Origin: Mycetocola lacteus
GTDB taxonomy: Bacteria; Actinomycetota; Actinomycetes; Actinomycetales; Microbacteriaceae
Reading direction: 5' to 3'
Assembly: GCF_003667575.1 (NCBI RefSeq)
Contig: NZ_RCUY01000005.1
Span: 682,001 to 746,000, forward strand
Length of the DNA stretch: 64,000 nt
The translations under genes and the position numbers were made by a program. Numbering within the stretch: the first letter of the stretch is position 1; each line of letters opens with the position of its first letter. Of this stretch, positions 25,664 through 35,494 are shown piece after piece. Under the pieces are notes generated by a model. That model was given only the letters and a program-made list of their open reading frames with translations, was not told the DNA's origin and did not search any database.

Positions 25664-26341
25664 ATGAGCGAGCAGGGAACGACCACGGCGCGCACACACT
25701 CGGCCGGGTTCACGGCACACGGTGTCACGCTGGTGCGAACCCGTCCGGACGGCACCTCCGTTCCGGTGCTCGACGACCTGAACCTCGAGGTCTCCCCTGG
25801 CGAGATGGTGTGTGTATCCGGGCGTAGCGGAACCGGTAAATCCACCCTGCTCGAAGTGTGCGCGGGCGGTGTCCGACCCACCTCCGGGGAGCTTTTCTGG
25901 GCGGGCACACGCCTTCACGCCCTGCCCGATCGCCCCCTCGAACGTTGGCGGAGCGCCACCGTGGGATATCTGGATCAGGGCTCCTCGCTGTTGGAGGAAC
26001 TGCGCATTGTGGAAAACGTCCTGCTTGGCATCGCACGCCCGAGCACCGCGAATATCCACGCCGCCCACGCGGTACTCACGCGCCTGGGCATCGGACACCT
26101 CGCCGAATCCTGGCCACGGAAGTGCTCGGGTGGAGAGCGTCAGCGTGCGGCAATTGCCCGGGCTCTGCTCCGTGCCGTCCCGCTCCTGATCTTTGACGAG
26201 CCCACCGCGAGTCTTGATGCGCGAAGCGCCACCCTGGTTTTGGACGTTCTCGATGAGGCGCGCACGGAGGGGGCCGCGATCCTCGTTGCCAGCCATGACG
26301 ATCTGGTTCTGAACCGCGCCGACCGAATCATCCACCTGTGA
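25664..26341 (+). CDS. ABC transporter ATPase (LolD/MacB type)
   Basis: A 225-residue protein. Walker A GRSGTGKST (near residue 53), a Q-loop at YLDQGSS, signature CSGGERQRAAIARAL, Walker B LLIFDEPTASLD, and an H-loop ASHDD. It powers the FtsX-type permease, whose GTG overlaps this stop by 4 bp. Such pairs handle lipoproteins, peptides or antibiotics at the outer face of the membrane; the substrate is unknown here. Its 155-bp upstream region shows no clear operator. Confidence 0.9.
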   Translation: MSEQGTTTARTHSAGFTAHGVTLVRTRPDGTSVPVLDDLNLEVSPGEMVCVSGRSGTGKSTLLEVCAGGVRPTSGELFWAGTRLHALPDRPLERWRSATVGYLDQGSSLLEELRIVENVLLGIARPSTANIHAAHAVLTRLGIGHLAESWPRKCSGGERQRAAIARALLRAVPLLIFDEPTASLDARSATLVLDVLDEARTEGAAILVASHDDLVLNRADRIIHL

Positions 26342-29106
26342 CCATGCGGCGCACCTCGGGAACTCCCGGCGGTATTCGCCGCTGGTCTCGCCGCCGAGCC
26401 GAGGTCTGGGCGGTGCTCTGCCTGGCGGCCGCGCTCCTCTGCCAGCCGCTCACGGCCGGGGTGGGGCTGGCCGCCCTGCAGGACGCGGTGGATGAGAATT
26501 GGCGCGGATCCTACGATATTCTGGTCCGCGCTCCCGCGGAGGATCACTTCTCGGGCGGACCGACGCTTCTTGATCCCAACTTTGCCAATACCTCGGCACC
26601 GGCCATCGCGCCGGAACGGGTGGCCCGTGTCGCCGAGATCGACGGGGTCGAGATTTCCGCCCCGATCGGTTTCCTCGGCCGGATGGGGGATGTGCGAGAC
26701 TTCCCGATCATCCAGATTCCCGCCTCGCTGCTGCGCGAGAATCCGGTGCGCACCATCCGGCTCACCTGGACCGCGACCACCAACGACGGTCTCGGTCCCC
26801 GCATCGCCGACGCACGCTCGGCCACCCTCACCATCGACGCACGAGCCTGGGACGGGCAGAGTGAAGTGGGGCCATCCGCCGATACCATTGCCGTGTCCGG
26901 AGATGTCCCAGCCGAGGTCACCCTGAGCGGGGAAACCCTGAGGCTGGGAATCTGGCCCCTTCCCTCGGTCGCCTCCACCGTGTTCGCGGTGGATCCGGAT
27001 GCCGAGCGACGCCTGCTCGGAGACCGTGCCCCCGCCGCACTCACGGCACTGGCCGACGCCGACGCCGCACTGGCCGCGACCGACGAGAACTCCTCCCCGG
27101 CCAGCGGCGAGCTTCTGGCGAACCTCGGCCCCGAAAGCCCCACCCGCCAGGCTCTGGAAGCCCTGGTTCCGGAGCTGCGCAACACCCCAGCCCTGCGAGG
27201 ACAGTACGGCGCGGATGCACCGATCGCCCCGGTGGTTGTTGCCCGCGACGCGCTCCCCGAACTCGCGCTCCGCGTCGGCTTCGAACTGGGGACACACGGT
27301 GACACGGACACGGAGTTCACGTCGGTGGGTGAAGCCACCGTGGATGCCGCGGCGGCGCTCACCCCGTTCGCCGGTTCCGGAATCGTCATTCCCTGGCCCG
27401 GCACCGATGCCCGCATTCCCACCACCTACGTTCAGCCGACGGCGGTCACCGGTGTGGGGGCCACCGTGCTCTCCCCGGCTCCCTCGCACATTCAGCCCCC
27501 GGACCCGGATCTGCCCGCCGCCACCCTGGAACCACAGGGATTCATCCGCTCGCTCCCCCTGGATTCACGCCAGCAACCCGACGGACTCACGCCGGGTCAG
27601 ACCCAAACGTTCCGCTCCGATCAGCCCCCCAGCGCGCTGCGGGTCGGCAGCGCCGGATCGACCAGGCTCGGGGCCCCGCTGATCGTGGGCGAATACCGTA
27701 ATGCGCAGATCGTCACCGGCAAAGAGGATGCCGCACCGCTCGGTGCCTACGATCCGGTGCGTGCCACCCGGGTTTCCGATGCCCGCGGGAACCCGATCAC
27801 CCCCACCCCGCTGGAACCCGTACTGTCGGGGCTGGGAATTGTGGCTCAACCCGCCACCGCACTCACCTCGCTGCGGGGTGCCCACGCCCTCGGGGTGGAG
27901 GCACCGGTAACCGCGATCAGGGTCCGGGTGGCCGGTGCCGAGACCTATTCGGCCGAGTCCCTGGCGCGCATCGACCGGGTTGCCGCGGCGATCCAGGATC
28001 TGGGTCTCGAGGCGTTCATCGTAGCCGGATCATCACGCCAGCGCGTCCAGGTCTGGGTTCCCGACTATGCCTTCGGGGTCACCGAGCCGCAGGATCGACA
28101 GCAGGTTTCTCCCCTGGGCTGGGTTGAGGTGGAGGCGCTCTCGCTCAACGTGGCTCAATCCACCGTCTCCACACTGACCTCGCTCGCGCGCAGCATCGGG
28201 ATCGGCGCGGTCCTGGTGACCCTACTCATGCTGCCGGTTCTGGGGATGGTGCAGGTGCGCGCGAATCGCCGCACGAATGCCGTGCTCACGGTAGCCGGTT
28301 TTACCCGGGCTCGCCGTGCTCGCTGGTTCGCGGCCGAGGGGGTGCCGGTTCTTACGGCGGTGGCCCTGGCCGGTGTTCTCGGCATGCTGCTGGTTCCCAC
28401 CCGCGCGGCGGATACCGCGATCCTGACGGGCCTGTGTCTGAGTGCGGTGGCGGTTCTGGTGATGGTCGTGGCCCGACGCAGCCTGGCCGAGCCGCGTCGC
28501 CGGCGGCGAGCACAGGTCCCACTCAAACACACCCGCTCACCTCACCCAACCTCGCCGGGGCGGGGCGGGAAGGTTCGGGTGCGTACGGCAACTTGGCGAC
28601 TCACGATTAGCCGGATACCCACGATCCTCACCCAGGGCATCCTGCTGGGTTTCCTGGTGTCCGCCGCCCTGTTCGCCTCGAGTCTGCTCACCGTGGCGCT
28701 GCGCGAAACCGCGCGTACGCCGCTGGGCTCGCTGCTGGGGACCGCGCAACTCCCCGCGCTGCTCGCCACGATGGGTGTGGGGATGCTGGCCGCATGTGTA
28801 CTCACGGCAAGCACCACCGCACGCCAGAATCAGGCCTTCGCCCGGCAGGCGACAACCCTGGTTCGGGTGAGCGGGTGGACCCGGTCCAGGCTGCGGCGTC
28901 TGACCGCGATCGAGCTGGCGGGGATCGGCGGCATCGCCGCACTGAGTGTCATTCTCCTCTTCTGGGCGATACCGGCCGAGTTCTCCCCCGCGGCGATCCT
29001 GAGCCCGGCGGTCATCTTCCTGGGTACGAGTGCCGGCGTGCTGTTTCCGCTGGGTGCCATAGCGCTGATCCGCGCACGCGGCCTGGGCCGCGCCCTGAAG
29101 CCCTAA
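26338..29106 (+). CDS. FtsX-type ABC transporter permease with large ectodomain
   Basis: A 922-residue protein starting at GTG 26338 (or ATG 26344). An N-terminal helix (about 20-42) is followed by some 550 residues outside the membrane with no recognised domain, then FtsX-like helices: SIGIGAVLVTLLMLPVLGMVQVRAN (about 615-640), two more near 665-710, a cytoplasmic linker with an RRRRRAQ run, and a second set from about 765 to 910 (TQGILLGFLVSAALFASSLL, PALLATMGVGMLAACVLT). The length and single-chain layout fit MacB-like mechanotransmission rather than bulk transport. It has no partner lipoprotein nearby. Confidence 0.85.
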   Translation: MTMRRTSGTPGGIRRWSRRRAEVWAVLCLAAALLCQPLTAGVGLAALQDAVDENWRGSYDILVRAPAEDHFSGGPTLLDPNFANTSAPAIAPERVARVAEIDGVEISAPIGFLGRMGDVRDFPIIQIPASLLRENPVRTIRLTWTATTNDGLGPRIADARSATLTIDARAWDGQSEVGPSADTIAVSGDVPAEVTLSGETLRLGIWPLPSVASTVFAVDPDAERRLLGDRAPAALTALADADAALAATDENSSPASGELLANLGPESPTRQALEALVPELRNTPALRGQYGADAPIAPVVVARDALPELALRVGFELGTHGDTDTEFTSVGEATVDAAAALTPFAGSGIVIPWPGTDARIPTTYVQPTAVTGVGATVLSPAPSHIQPPDPDLPAATLEPQGFIRSLPLDSRQQPDGLTPGQTQTFRSDQPPSALRVGSAGSTRLGAPLIVGEYRNAQIVTGKEDAAPLGAYDPVRATRVSDARGNPITPTPLEPVLSGLGIVAQPATALTSLRGAHALGVEAPVTAIRVRVAGAETYSAESLARIDRVAAAIQDLGLEAFIVAGSSRQRVQVWVPDYAFGVTEPQDRQQVSPLGWVEVEALSLNVAQSTVSTLTSLARSIGIGAVLVTLLMLPVLGMVQVRANRRTNAVLTVAGFTRARRARWFAAEGVPVLTAVALAGVLGMLLVPTRAADTAILTGLCLSAVAVLVMVVARRSLAEPRRRRRAQVPLKHTRSPHPTSPGRGGKVRVRTATWRLTISRIPTILTQGILLGFLVSAALFASSLLTVALRETARTPLGSLLGTAQLPALLATMGVGMLAACVLTASTTARQNQAFARQATTLVRVSGWTRSRLRRLTAIELAGIGGIAALSVILLFWAIPAEFSPAAILSPAVIFLGTSAGVLFPLGAIALIRARGLGRALKP

Positions 29107-29163
29107 TCTCCCCGGGTTTTCTCCCCCGGTCGCACCCGGGCCACGCCGTCGTGCTTGCGCGGA

Positions 29164-29228
29164 TATCCCGCGCGTGCAACAATATATCCCGCGCCTGCAA
29201 CTACTGCGGGCGCGGGATATTATTGTTG
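29164..29228. promoter_or_regulatory. Repeat/inverted-repeat element upstream of MFS pump
   Basis: Two direct copies of ATATCCCGCGC-x-TGCAAC (29163-29180 and 29183-29200), the second also forming a 22-bp imperfect inverted repeat with 29206-29228. It lies 45-110 bp before the MFS ATG. It could be an operator cluster or an RNA hairpin that ends the preceding transcript. Confidence 0.6.
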
Positions 29229-29272
29229 GACGGCATCCCGGATGCGCGCCCAGTCGCACTCAAGGAGACCCC

Positions 29273-30472
29273 ATGCCCCTCGCCCTCTATGCCCTCGCCA
29301 TTGGCGGATTCGGCATCGGCCTCACCGAATTTGGCATCCTCGGCCTACTCCCCGAGGTCGCCACCGACTTCGGCGTGAGCGAAACCACCGCCGGATATCT
29401 GATCTCCGGATACGCGCTCAGCGTCGCACTCGGCGCGGTACTGCTTACCGCCGCCCTACTGCGCTTCGATCAGAAAAAGGCGCTGCTGGGCCTGATGATC
29501 CTCTTTATCGCCGGCAACCTCGTCTCGGCCCTGGCGACCGACTACTCGATGATGCTGGTGGGTCGGATCCTCGCGGCCCTCTGCCACGGCGCATTCTTCG
29601 GCATCGGAACCGTGGTCGCTACCGGTCTGGTAACCGCCGAGCGTAAGGCCGCGGCCATCGCCACGATGTTTGCCGGGCTGACCATCGCCAACGTCGCCGG
29701 AGTCCCGCTGGGAACCCTGCTCGGCCAGGCGGCCGGATGGCGCTCAACCTTCTGGGCCATCACGATCATCGGCATCGTCTCGTTTATCAGCATCATCATC
29801 CTGGTGCCCAACACCTCGAACTCCGGCGAGAAACCCGCCCCCGGCGTGCTGCGTCGCGAAATTGCGGCGTTCAAAAACCCGCAGGTCTGGTACTCGATCG
29901 TGCTCACCATCCTGGGCTTTGGCGGAATGTTTGGAGCGTTCACCTACATTGCCTTTACGCTCACCGATGTCTCCGGTTTCGTGACCGGCGCGGTCCCGTG
30001 GCTGCTGATCGTGTTCGGGGCCGGCATGGTAATCGGAAACATCATCTCCGGTAAGCTCACCGACCGCTTCCCCGCCCGCACCCTGCTGATTGCATTCATC
30101 GGGCTGACCATCGTGCTGGCACTCTTCGCGGCCTTCGCACAGAACCCGATCATCACGATCGCCGCGCTCTTCCTGATGGGTGGCTTCGGCTTCGGCACCG
30201 TCCCGCCCCTGCAGATGCGCATCATGTCGCATGCGGCCGCGGCACCGACCCTGGCATCGGGCGCCAACGTCGCCGCGTTCAACATCGGTAACGCGGTTGG
30301 TGCGTGGCTCGGCGGCCTGACCATCGGCGCGGGCCTCGGCTACACCTCCCCGCTCTGGGTGGGTGCGGCGATGACCCTGGGTGCACTGGTGGTCCTGCTA
30401 ATCGCCGGCCGACTGCGCGGGGGCGAGTTCACCCGGGCCCGGGCCGCGGAACTCTCCGCCGCCGCGGTCTAA
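29273..30472 (+). CDS. MFS exporter (DHA1, AraJ/YdhP-like)
   Basis: A 399-residue, 12-helix transporter with ATG at 29273 behind AAGGAGA. Helix 1 GIGLTEFGILGLLPEVATDFGV and helix 2 TAGYLISGYALSVALGAVL are diagnostic for the AraJ/YdhP group. The helix 5 motif ANVAGVPLGTLLGQAAGWR is intact. It exports unknown small molecules. No regulator gene is adjacent, but the repeat element upstream suggests control by a distant protein. A paralog of the pump at 24341. Confidence 0.9.
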   Translation: MPLALYALAIGGFGIGLTEFGILGLLPEVATDFGVSETTAGYLISGYALSVALGAVLLTAALLRFDQKKALLGLMILFIAGNLVSALATDYSMMLVGRILAALCHGAFFGIGTVVATGLVTAERKAAAIATMFAGLTIANVAGVPLGTLLGQAAGWRSTFWAITIIGIVSFISIIILVPNTSNSGEKPAPGVLRREIAAFKNPQVWYSIVLTILGFGGMFGAFTYIAFTLTDVSGFVTGAVPWLLIVFGAGMVIGNIISGKLTDRFPARTLLIAFIGLTIVLALFAAFAQNPIITIAALFLMGGFGFGTVPPLQMRIMSHAAAAPTLASGANVAAFNIGNAVGAWLGGLTIGAGLGYTSPLWVGAAMTLGALVVLLIAGRLRGGEFTRARAAELSAAAV

Positions 30473-30483
30473 TCCGCCCGGAC

Positions 30484-30526
30484 ATAAGGAGGGGCCGGTC
30501 GCAAGGTGCGACCGGCCCCTCCTTAT
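30484..30526. terminator. Bidirectional terminator between MFS and DUF3097 genes
   Basis: 20-bp perfect stem starting ATAAGGAGGGGCC with a 3-base loop AGG, between two converging genes. Confidence 0.9.
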
Positions 30527-30549
30527 TCGCCGGCTCAGGCGCGCCGCGC

Positions 30550-31395
30550 CTATTCGGGCTCGCCCGTCACGAAGTCGATCAGTTCCTCGACCCGGCCGAG
30601 CAGGGCGGGCTCCAGGTCGGCAAAGGTGCGTACCCGGCCCAGGATGGTCTGCCAGGCGCGGGCGATGTCGGCCTGGTCGTCGTAGGGCCAACCGAACGCC
30701 TTGCAGATGCCCTTTTTCCACTCGATCGAGCGGGGCACGGTGGGCCACTCTTTAATTCCAAGTCGGCTAGGCAGGACCGCCTGCCATACGTCGATATAGG
30801 GGTGCCCCACGATCAGAACCGAGTCGCCATATTTACCGGCGCGCACCTTTTCGGCGATCCGGCTCTCCTTGGATCCGGGCACCAGGTGGTCCACCAGCAC
30901 ACCGATCCGCTTGCCGGGACCGGGCTGATAGGTGGCGATCAGTGCATCGAGATCATCGATGCCGCCGAGGTATTCCACCACGACGCCCTCGATGCGCAGG
31001 TCATCGCCCCACACCTTCTCCACCAGCTCGGCATCGTGGCGTCCCTCCACCAGAATGCGGCTGGCCCGCGCAACCCGAGCCGGAGCATCGGCCACGGCGA
31101 AGGACCCGGATGCGGTCTTTTTGCGTATCGGGGTCTGGGTTCGGCTCGGCACCACCAGCGAAACCGGTTTGCCGTCGACCAGGAATCCGGGGCCCAGCGG
31201 GAACACCCGTACCTTGCCGTGCCGATCCTCCAGCTTGACCATGCGGGTTTCGATGCCCACCACCGCGCCAACCCAGCCGCTCTGCACCTCTTCCACCACC
31301 AAGCCGTTGTCGGCGGGGATTTCAGCCGAGGTCAGGGTGCCGCGGGTACGCCAGTTGCCGGCCAGTACGTCGTCGCCGTATTGATCAAAGTCCAC
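30550..31395 (-). CDS. DUF3097 family protein
   Basis: A 281-residue protein from a GTG start, widely conserved in actinobacteria. It begins YGDDVLAGNW and has a short beta-rich part (VEEVQSGWVGAVVGIE...VFPLGPGFLVDGKPV) and then a Toprim-like region: RILVEGRHDAELVEKVWGDDLR, YLGGIDDLDA, GVLVDHLVPGSKESRIA, VLIVGHPYIDVWQAV. The Glu and the DxD-type acids are present, so a nucleic-acid role is plausible, but no function is established. Convergent with the MFS gene. Confidence 0.8.
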   Translation of the reverse strand: MDFDQYGDDVLAGNWRTRGTLTSAEIPADNGLVVEEVQSGWVGAVVGIETRMVKLEDRHGKVRVFPLGPGFLVDGKPVSLVVPSRTQTPIRKKTASGSFAVADAPARVARASRILVEGRHDAELVEKVWGDDLRIEGVVVEYLGGIDDLDALIATYQPGPGKRIGVLVDHLVPGSKESRIAEKVRAGKYGDSVLIVGHPYIDVWQAVLPSRLGIKEWPTVPRSIEWKKGICKAFGWPYDDQADIARAWQTILGRVRTFADLEPALLGRVEELIDFVTGEPE

Positions 31396-31498
31396 CCGGC
31401 TAACCTATCTCGGAGAGCCGACGCGGTTCAAAACCGTGCCGGTTCGGGCCGGATGAGCGGATGTACAGCACGGCCGGAAGGAAGACCCGAGTGCGTGT

Positions 31499-32245
31499 CT
31501 AGGCTGCAACCAGCGAACGACCGCGAACCCGGCTTCCCAAGCCCGCCAGCAGCGCATCGAGCTGCTCGGTGGGTGCGGCCGGTGCCTCGGGGTGCCACTG
31601 CACGCCGGTGATTGGCAGGGTCGCGTGCTCGACGGCCTCGGGCAGTCCGTCGTGAGCCCAACCCACGACGCTCAGCCCGGCACCGGGGGTTTCGATGACC
31701 TGGTGGTGGGCGCTCTGGCCCAGGATGTAGGACTCGCCCAGGGTTGCGGCCAGGTCCGACTCGGGGTCCAGCTGCACCGGGTGCTCGGTCAGCAGGTATT
31801 CGATCGGCAGAAACTCGTTGCGGTGACCGGGGTGCTCGATGTGCTCCACGAGCGTGCCCCCGAAGGCGACGTTGATGATCTGGTGTCCGCGGCAGATGCC
31901 CAGCAGCGGGGTACCGGCGGTCGCGGCGCGGCGGACCACGGCGATCTGGGCGGCGTCGGCGGTGGGATAGTGCTTACCACGGCCCTCATACACCTCGCTG
32001 CCTCCGTAGAAGCGCGGGTCAATGTCTTCGCCACCACACACAACAATCGCGTCGGCGTTCTGAGTGCGCTCGAGCAGGCGCTCGGTGCCGAGGTCCTCCG
32101 CGCAGACGCGGGTAACCGACCATCCGGCGAGTTCTGCCCGGGCCACAAGCCCGTCGATCATCGCCCGGGTGTACCGTTCGTAAGCCCGTGCGTGCGGGCG
32201 CTGGGAAACTACCTCGATGACGGCGAGTTCACGCGTGGTGGTCAT
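31499..32245 (-). CDS. Peptidase C26 / gamma-glutamyl-GABA hydrolase-like amidotransferase
   Basis: A 248-residue protein with ATG at 32243-32245 behind GAAAGGAG. It has a class I glutamine amidotransferase fold with the nucleophile in LLGICRGHQIINVAFGG (Cys118) and the His/Glu pair in VQWHPE. It resembles PuuD, which cuts gamma-glutamyl-GABA in putrescine breakdown. No other puu gene is nearby, so the substrate is not settled. Confidence 0.82.
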   Translation of the reverse strand: MTTTRELAVIEVVSQRPHARAYERYTRAMIDGLVARAELAGWSVTRVCAEDLGTERLLERTQNADAIVVCGGEDIDPRFYGGSEVYEGRGKHYPTADAAQIAVVRRAATAGTPLLGICRGHQIINVAFGGTLVEHIEHPGHRNEFLPIEYLLTEHPVQLDPESDLAATLGESYILGQSAHHQVIETPGAGLSVVGWAHDGLPEAVEHATLPITGVQWHPEAPAAPTEQLDALLAGLGSRVRGRSLVAA

Positions 32246-32446
32246 GTCGGGGCTCCTTTCACGATCGGCAGACATTTCTACCATTCTGCGGGTTAACGCG
32301 CCAAGATGCGAGCCTGGGCTGTCATCTTCGGTCATACTGGCGGGAACATCCCCCGAATTGATGCCAATCGTTTGTGGACTAACGGCGTTGGTGGGCCCTA
32401 GAATCGGCCTAACGCACGGCGAAATACCAGGGGAAGGTGGCGACGT

Positions 32447-34507
32447 ATGCGCCAAACAGGGCACCCAATGGCGGGCACCGCGGCTGATCAAGGCCGTTCC
32501 CTCGCCCCACTCCTTCTGCCGCTACTCCTTCTCGCCGCGCTGATCACAGGCCTCGTATTCGCTCCCTCGGCGGGGGTTTCGGCCCGCGTCCCCGGGCAGG
32601 CCCCGGTGCAGCTGGAAAGCGGCCGCGTGCTGGATCTCACCGATTCGCTGAGCAGTTCACAGGCTACCGGTTTGGAAAAATCGAGCCGAGCGCTGTCGTC
32701 AAAATCAGGCCTGGACCTGTGGATCGTCCTGGTTGACACCTTCGAAAACCCCTCGGATGCGCAGCGCTGGGCCGATACCGTGGCGACCAACAACGGGCTC
32801 GGCCCCAAACAGTACCTGCTGGCGATTGCCACCGAGGGACGCAGCTTCTTCCTGTCGGCCCCGGCCAACGGACCGGTCAGCGACGATCGCCTCACCCAGA
32901 TCGAGCAGGACCAGATCAAACCCAAGCTCACCCAGAACGACTTTGCCGGTGCCGCCCAGGCCGCCATCGACGGGCTCGGGGGAACGGGCGGCGGAGGCGG
33001 CGGAGGCTGGATCCTGCTGCTGATCCTGGTGATCGCCGCGGTGGCAATCGTCCTCTTCTTTGTCACTCGCCGCCGGCGCGCGGGCACTGCCCGCTCCGAT
33101 GCCCCGCAGCAGCGTCCCCTCGCCGAGCTCGAGCGCGAGGCCGGCAGCGCACTGATTGCCGCGGACGACGCGGTCAAAACCGCCGAACAGGAGCTGGGAT
33201 TCGCGATCGCCCAGTACGGGGAGGAGGCGAGCACCGCGTTCGCCGGTGCGCTGGAGGATGCGCGCACCAGCCTGGCTCAGGCGTTCACACTCAAGCAGAA
33301 GCTCACCGACGATATCCCCGACACCGAGCAGGAGACCCGGGACTGGAACATCCAGATCATCGAGCTCTGCACCACCTCGATCACCGCGCTCACCAACGAG
33401 ACGGCGGCGTTTGAGGAACTGCGCAAGATCGAGACCGATGCCCCGGCCCTAATCCAGGCCGTGCGCACCGAAACCGATCGCGCCGAGACCGGAATCGCCC
33501 AGGCCCAGGCGGCCCTGGCCGCCCTCAACACTCGCTATGCGGCCTCGGCCCTGGCACCGGTCGCGGATAACGTGACCCAGGCCACCGAACGGGTGTCCTT
33601 CGCCCGCAACGCGCTGGGGCTGGCTGAGCAGAAGCTCGCCGCCGAGGATCGTTCGGCCGCGGCGGTCGCGATCCATGCGGCTCAGGAGGCGGCGTCCCAG
33701 GTCGCGGTCCTCACCTCCGCGGTGACCCGGCACGGCGAGGAACTGGCTGCGGCGAGCGCCCAGGTCGCCGCTCAGATCGCCGACCTGGAACACGACCTGG
33801 CGGCCCTGCGAGGACTGCCCGAAGGCAGTGGACGCTTCGCCCCGATCATCGATGCGGCCGCGCAGTCGGTCGAGACCGCACGCAGCGACACCGACCCGAT
33901 CCGCGCCCTGGAAAAGCTGGGTGAAACCGATCAGGCTCTGACCCAGGTCCTTGCCGAAGCCCGCGGAATCCAGGCCAGCGCCGAGCGTCAGTCCTCCTCC
34001 CTCCAGGCCACCCTGGTGTCGGCCCAGTCGCAGCTCTCGGCGGCCGAGGACTACATTGTTGCCCGCCGCGGGGCGATTGGTGCCGACGCTCGTACAGCCC
34101 TGGCCGAGGGCGGACGCTCGCTGGTTCAGGCCCGCGAGCTCGCCGTCTCCGATCCGGCCACCGCGCTGACCCACGCCCAGCGCGCCGATGCGCTCGCCCG
34201 TCAGTCCCTCGCCCTCGCTCAGCGTGATGTGGGTGGATTCTCCGGCGGCGACGGCGGCATGTTTGGCGGCGGCACCGGTGGGAACAGCGGCGGAGGTCTG
34301 GGCGGCGCGATCCTCGGCGGCATCATCCTCAACTCGCTCTTCGGCGGCGGCGGAGGCGGCGGCTTCGGGGGCGGCGGCTGGGGTGGCAGCGGCGGCGGGC
34401 GTGGCAGCGGCGGCGGGCGTGGCAGCGGCGGCGGCGGCGGCGGACGCGGCGGAAACAGTTCCTCCGGCGGACGCGGACGCTCCGGCGGCGGAGGCGGACG
34501 CTTCTAG
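32447..34507 (+). CDS. TPM-domain membrane protein with coiled coil and Gly-rich tail
   Basis: A 686-residue protein. ATG 32447 follows GGGGAAGGTGG. An N-terminal hydrophobic segment (about 20-42) precedes a TPM domain (about 55-175: VLDLTDSLSSSQATGLEKS, LDLWIVLVDTF, QYLLAIATEGRSFFLS), then a Gly run, a transmembrane helix (about 187-208), a long Ala/Glu/Gln-rich coiled coil (about 220-590) and a tail almost wholly Gly/Ser ending in SGGGGGRF. TPM proteins work in envelope and membrane-complex maintenance. pspA follows after 63 bp, so the pair probably acts together in envelope stress. Confidence 0.85.
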   Translation: MRQTGHPMAGTAADQGRSLAPLLLPLLLLAALITGLVFAPSAGVSARVPGQAPVQLESGRVLDLTDSLSSSQATGLEKSSRALSSKSGLDLWIVLVDTFENPSDAQRWADTVATNNGLGPKQYLLAIATEGRSFFLSAPANGPVSDDRLTQIEQDQIKPKLTQNDFAGAAQAAIDGLGGTGGGGGGGWILLLILVIAAVAIVLFFVTRRRRAGTARSDAPQQRPLAELEREAGSALIAADDAVKTAEQELGFAIAQYGEEASTAFAGALEDARTSLAQAFTLKQKLTDDIPDTEQETRDWNIQIIELCTTSITALTNETAAFEELRKIETDAPALIQAVRTETDRAETGIAQAQAALAALNTRYAASALAPVADNVTQATERVSFARNALGLAEQKLAAEDRSAAAVAIHAAQEAASQVAVLTSAVTRHGEELAAASAQVAAQIADLEHDLAALRGLPEGSGRFAPIIDAAAQSVETARSDTDPIRALEKLGETDQALTQVLAEARGIQASAERQSSSLQATLVSAQSQLSAAEDYIVARRGAIGADARTALAEGGRSLVQARELAVSDPATALTHAQRADALARQSLALAQRDVGGFSGGDGGMFGGGTGGNSGGGLGGAILGGIILNSLFGGGGGGGFGGGGWGGSGGGRGSGGGRGSGGGGGGRGGNSSSGGRGRSGGGGGRF

Positions 34508-34570
34508 CCCCACACGGGTTTCATCGGCATCACCTTCATCATCAGCAACACCATCGAAAGGAAGCACATC

Positions 34571-35329
34571 ATGGCAAAGCAGTCCATTTTTGGTCGCATC
34601 GCGACCCTCGCCAAAGCCAACATCAATGCCCTGCTCGATTCGGCCGAGGATCCGCAGAAGATCCTCGACCAGCTGGTCCGGGACTACACGGGCTCAATCT
34701 CCGACGCCGAGGGTGCGATCGCCGAGACCATCGGCAACCTGCGCCTGCTCGAGGACGACCATCGCGTGGACGTTCAGGCCGCCGAAGACTGGGGCAAGAA
34801 AGCGCTGGCCGCCAGCAGCAAGGCCGATGAGTATCGGGCGGCGGGCAACGCCGCCGACGCCGATAAGTTTGACAATCTCGCCAAGGTAGCCCTGCAACGC
34901 CAGATCGGTGCCGAGAACGAGGCGCGCGCCGCCGAGCCGCAGATCGCCGCGCAGACCGACGTGGTGGATAAGCTCAAGGCCGGTCTGACCGGGATGAAGC
35001 AGAAGCTGGAGGAGCTGAAGTCCAAGCGCAGCGAACTGGTCGCGCGGGCCAAGTCGGCCGAGGCTCAGTCCAAGGTTGCCGATGCCGTCAAGAGCATCGA
35101 CATCCTCGATCCCACCAGCGAGGTATCCCGCTTCGAGGACAAGATTCGCCGCGAGGAGGCCAAGGTGCGCGGCCAAGCCGAGCTGGCCTCCTCGACCCTG
35201 GATGCACAGTTCGAGTCGTTGGACGACCTCGGCGAGCTCTCCGAGGTGGACGCCCGTCTCGCCGCCCTCAAGGTAGGGAAGTCGGCTCCGGCGGTGACGC
35301 CCAACACCGCCTATCCCGCGATCGAGTAG
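34571..35329 (+). CDS. pspA: PspA/IM30 family protein
   Basis: A 252-residue, almost fully helical protein of the bacterial ESCRT-III superfamily that coats and repairs stressed membranes. Start MAKQSIFGRIATLAKANINALLD, then DPQKILDQLVRDYTGSI, long charged coiled coils, and DPTSEVSRFEDKIRREEAKVRG near the end, all typical of the actinobacterial group. ATG 34571 is preceded by GAAAGGAAG. It is the second gene of a TPM-PspA unit with a terminator after it. Confidence 0.93.
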   Translation: MAKQSIFGRIATLAKANINALLDSAEDPQKILDQLVRDYTGSISDAEGAIAETIGNLRLLEDDHRVDVQAAEDWGKKALAASSKADEYRAAGNAADADKFDNLAKVALQRQIGAENEARAAEPQIAAQTDVVDKLKAGLTGMKQKLEELKSKRSELVARAKSAEAQSKVADAVKSIDILDPTSEVSRFEDKIRREEAKVRGQAELASSTLDAQFESLDDLGELSEVDARLAALKVGKSAPAVTPNTAYPAIE

Positions 35330-35347
35330 TCTCGCGGCACCGATCGA

Positions 35348-35383
35348 GGGAGGGGAGGGACGCTGGCGCGTGCCTCCCCTCCC
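35348..35383 (+). terminator. Terminator hairpin after pspA
   Basis: 11-bp stem GGGAGGGGAGG / CCTCCCCTCCC with a 14-base loop, followed by GTTCTATTT. It begins 19 bp past the pspA stop. Confidence 0.7.
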
Positions 35384-35494
35384 GTTCTATTTCCGCACCC
35401 CACCTGTTCGCCCTCGGCGTCTCCACGCACCGATGCAGGCGGCGGTCCCGATGGTAGCGTGAGCGCAGTAACCTTCCCCGTGAGAGAGCAGATC

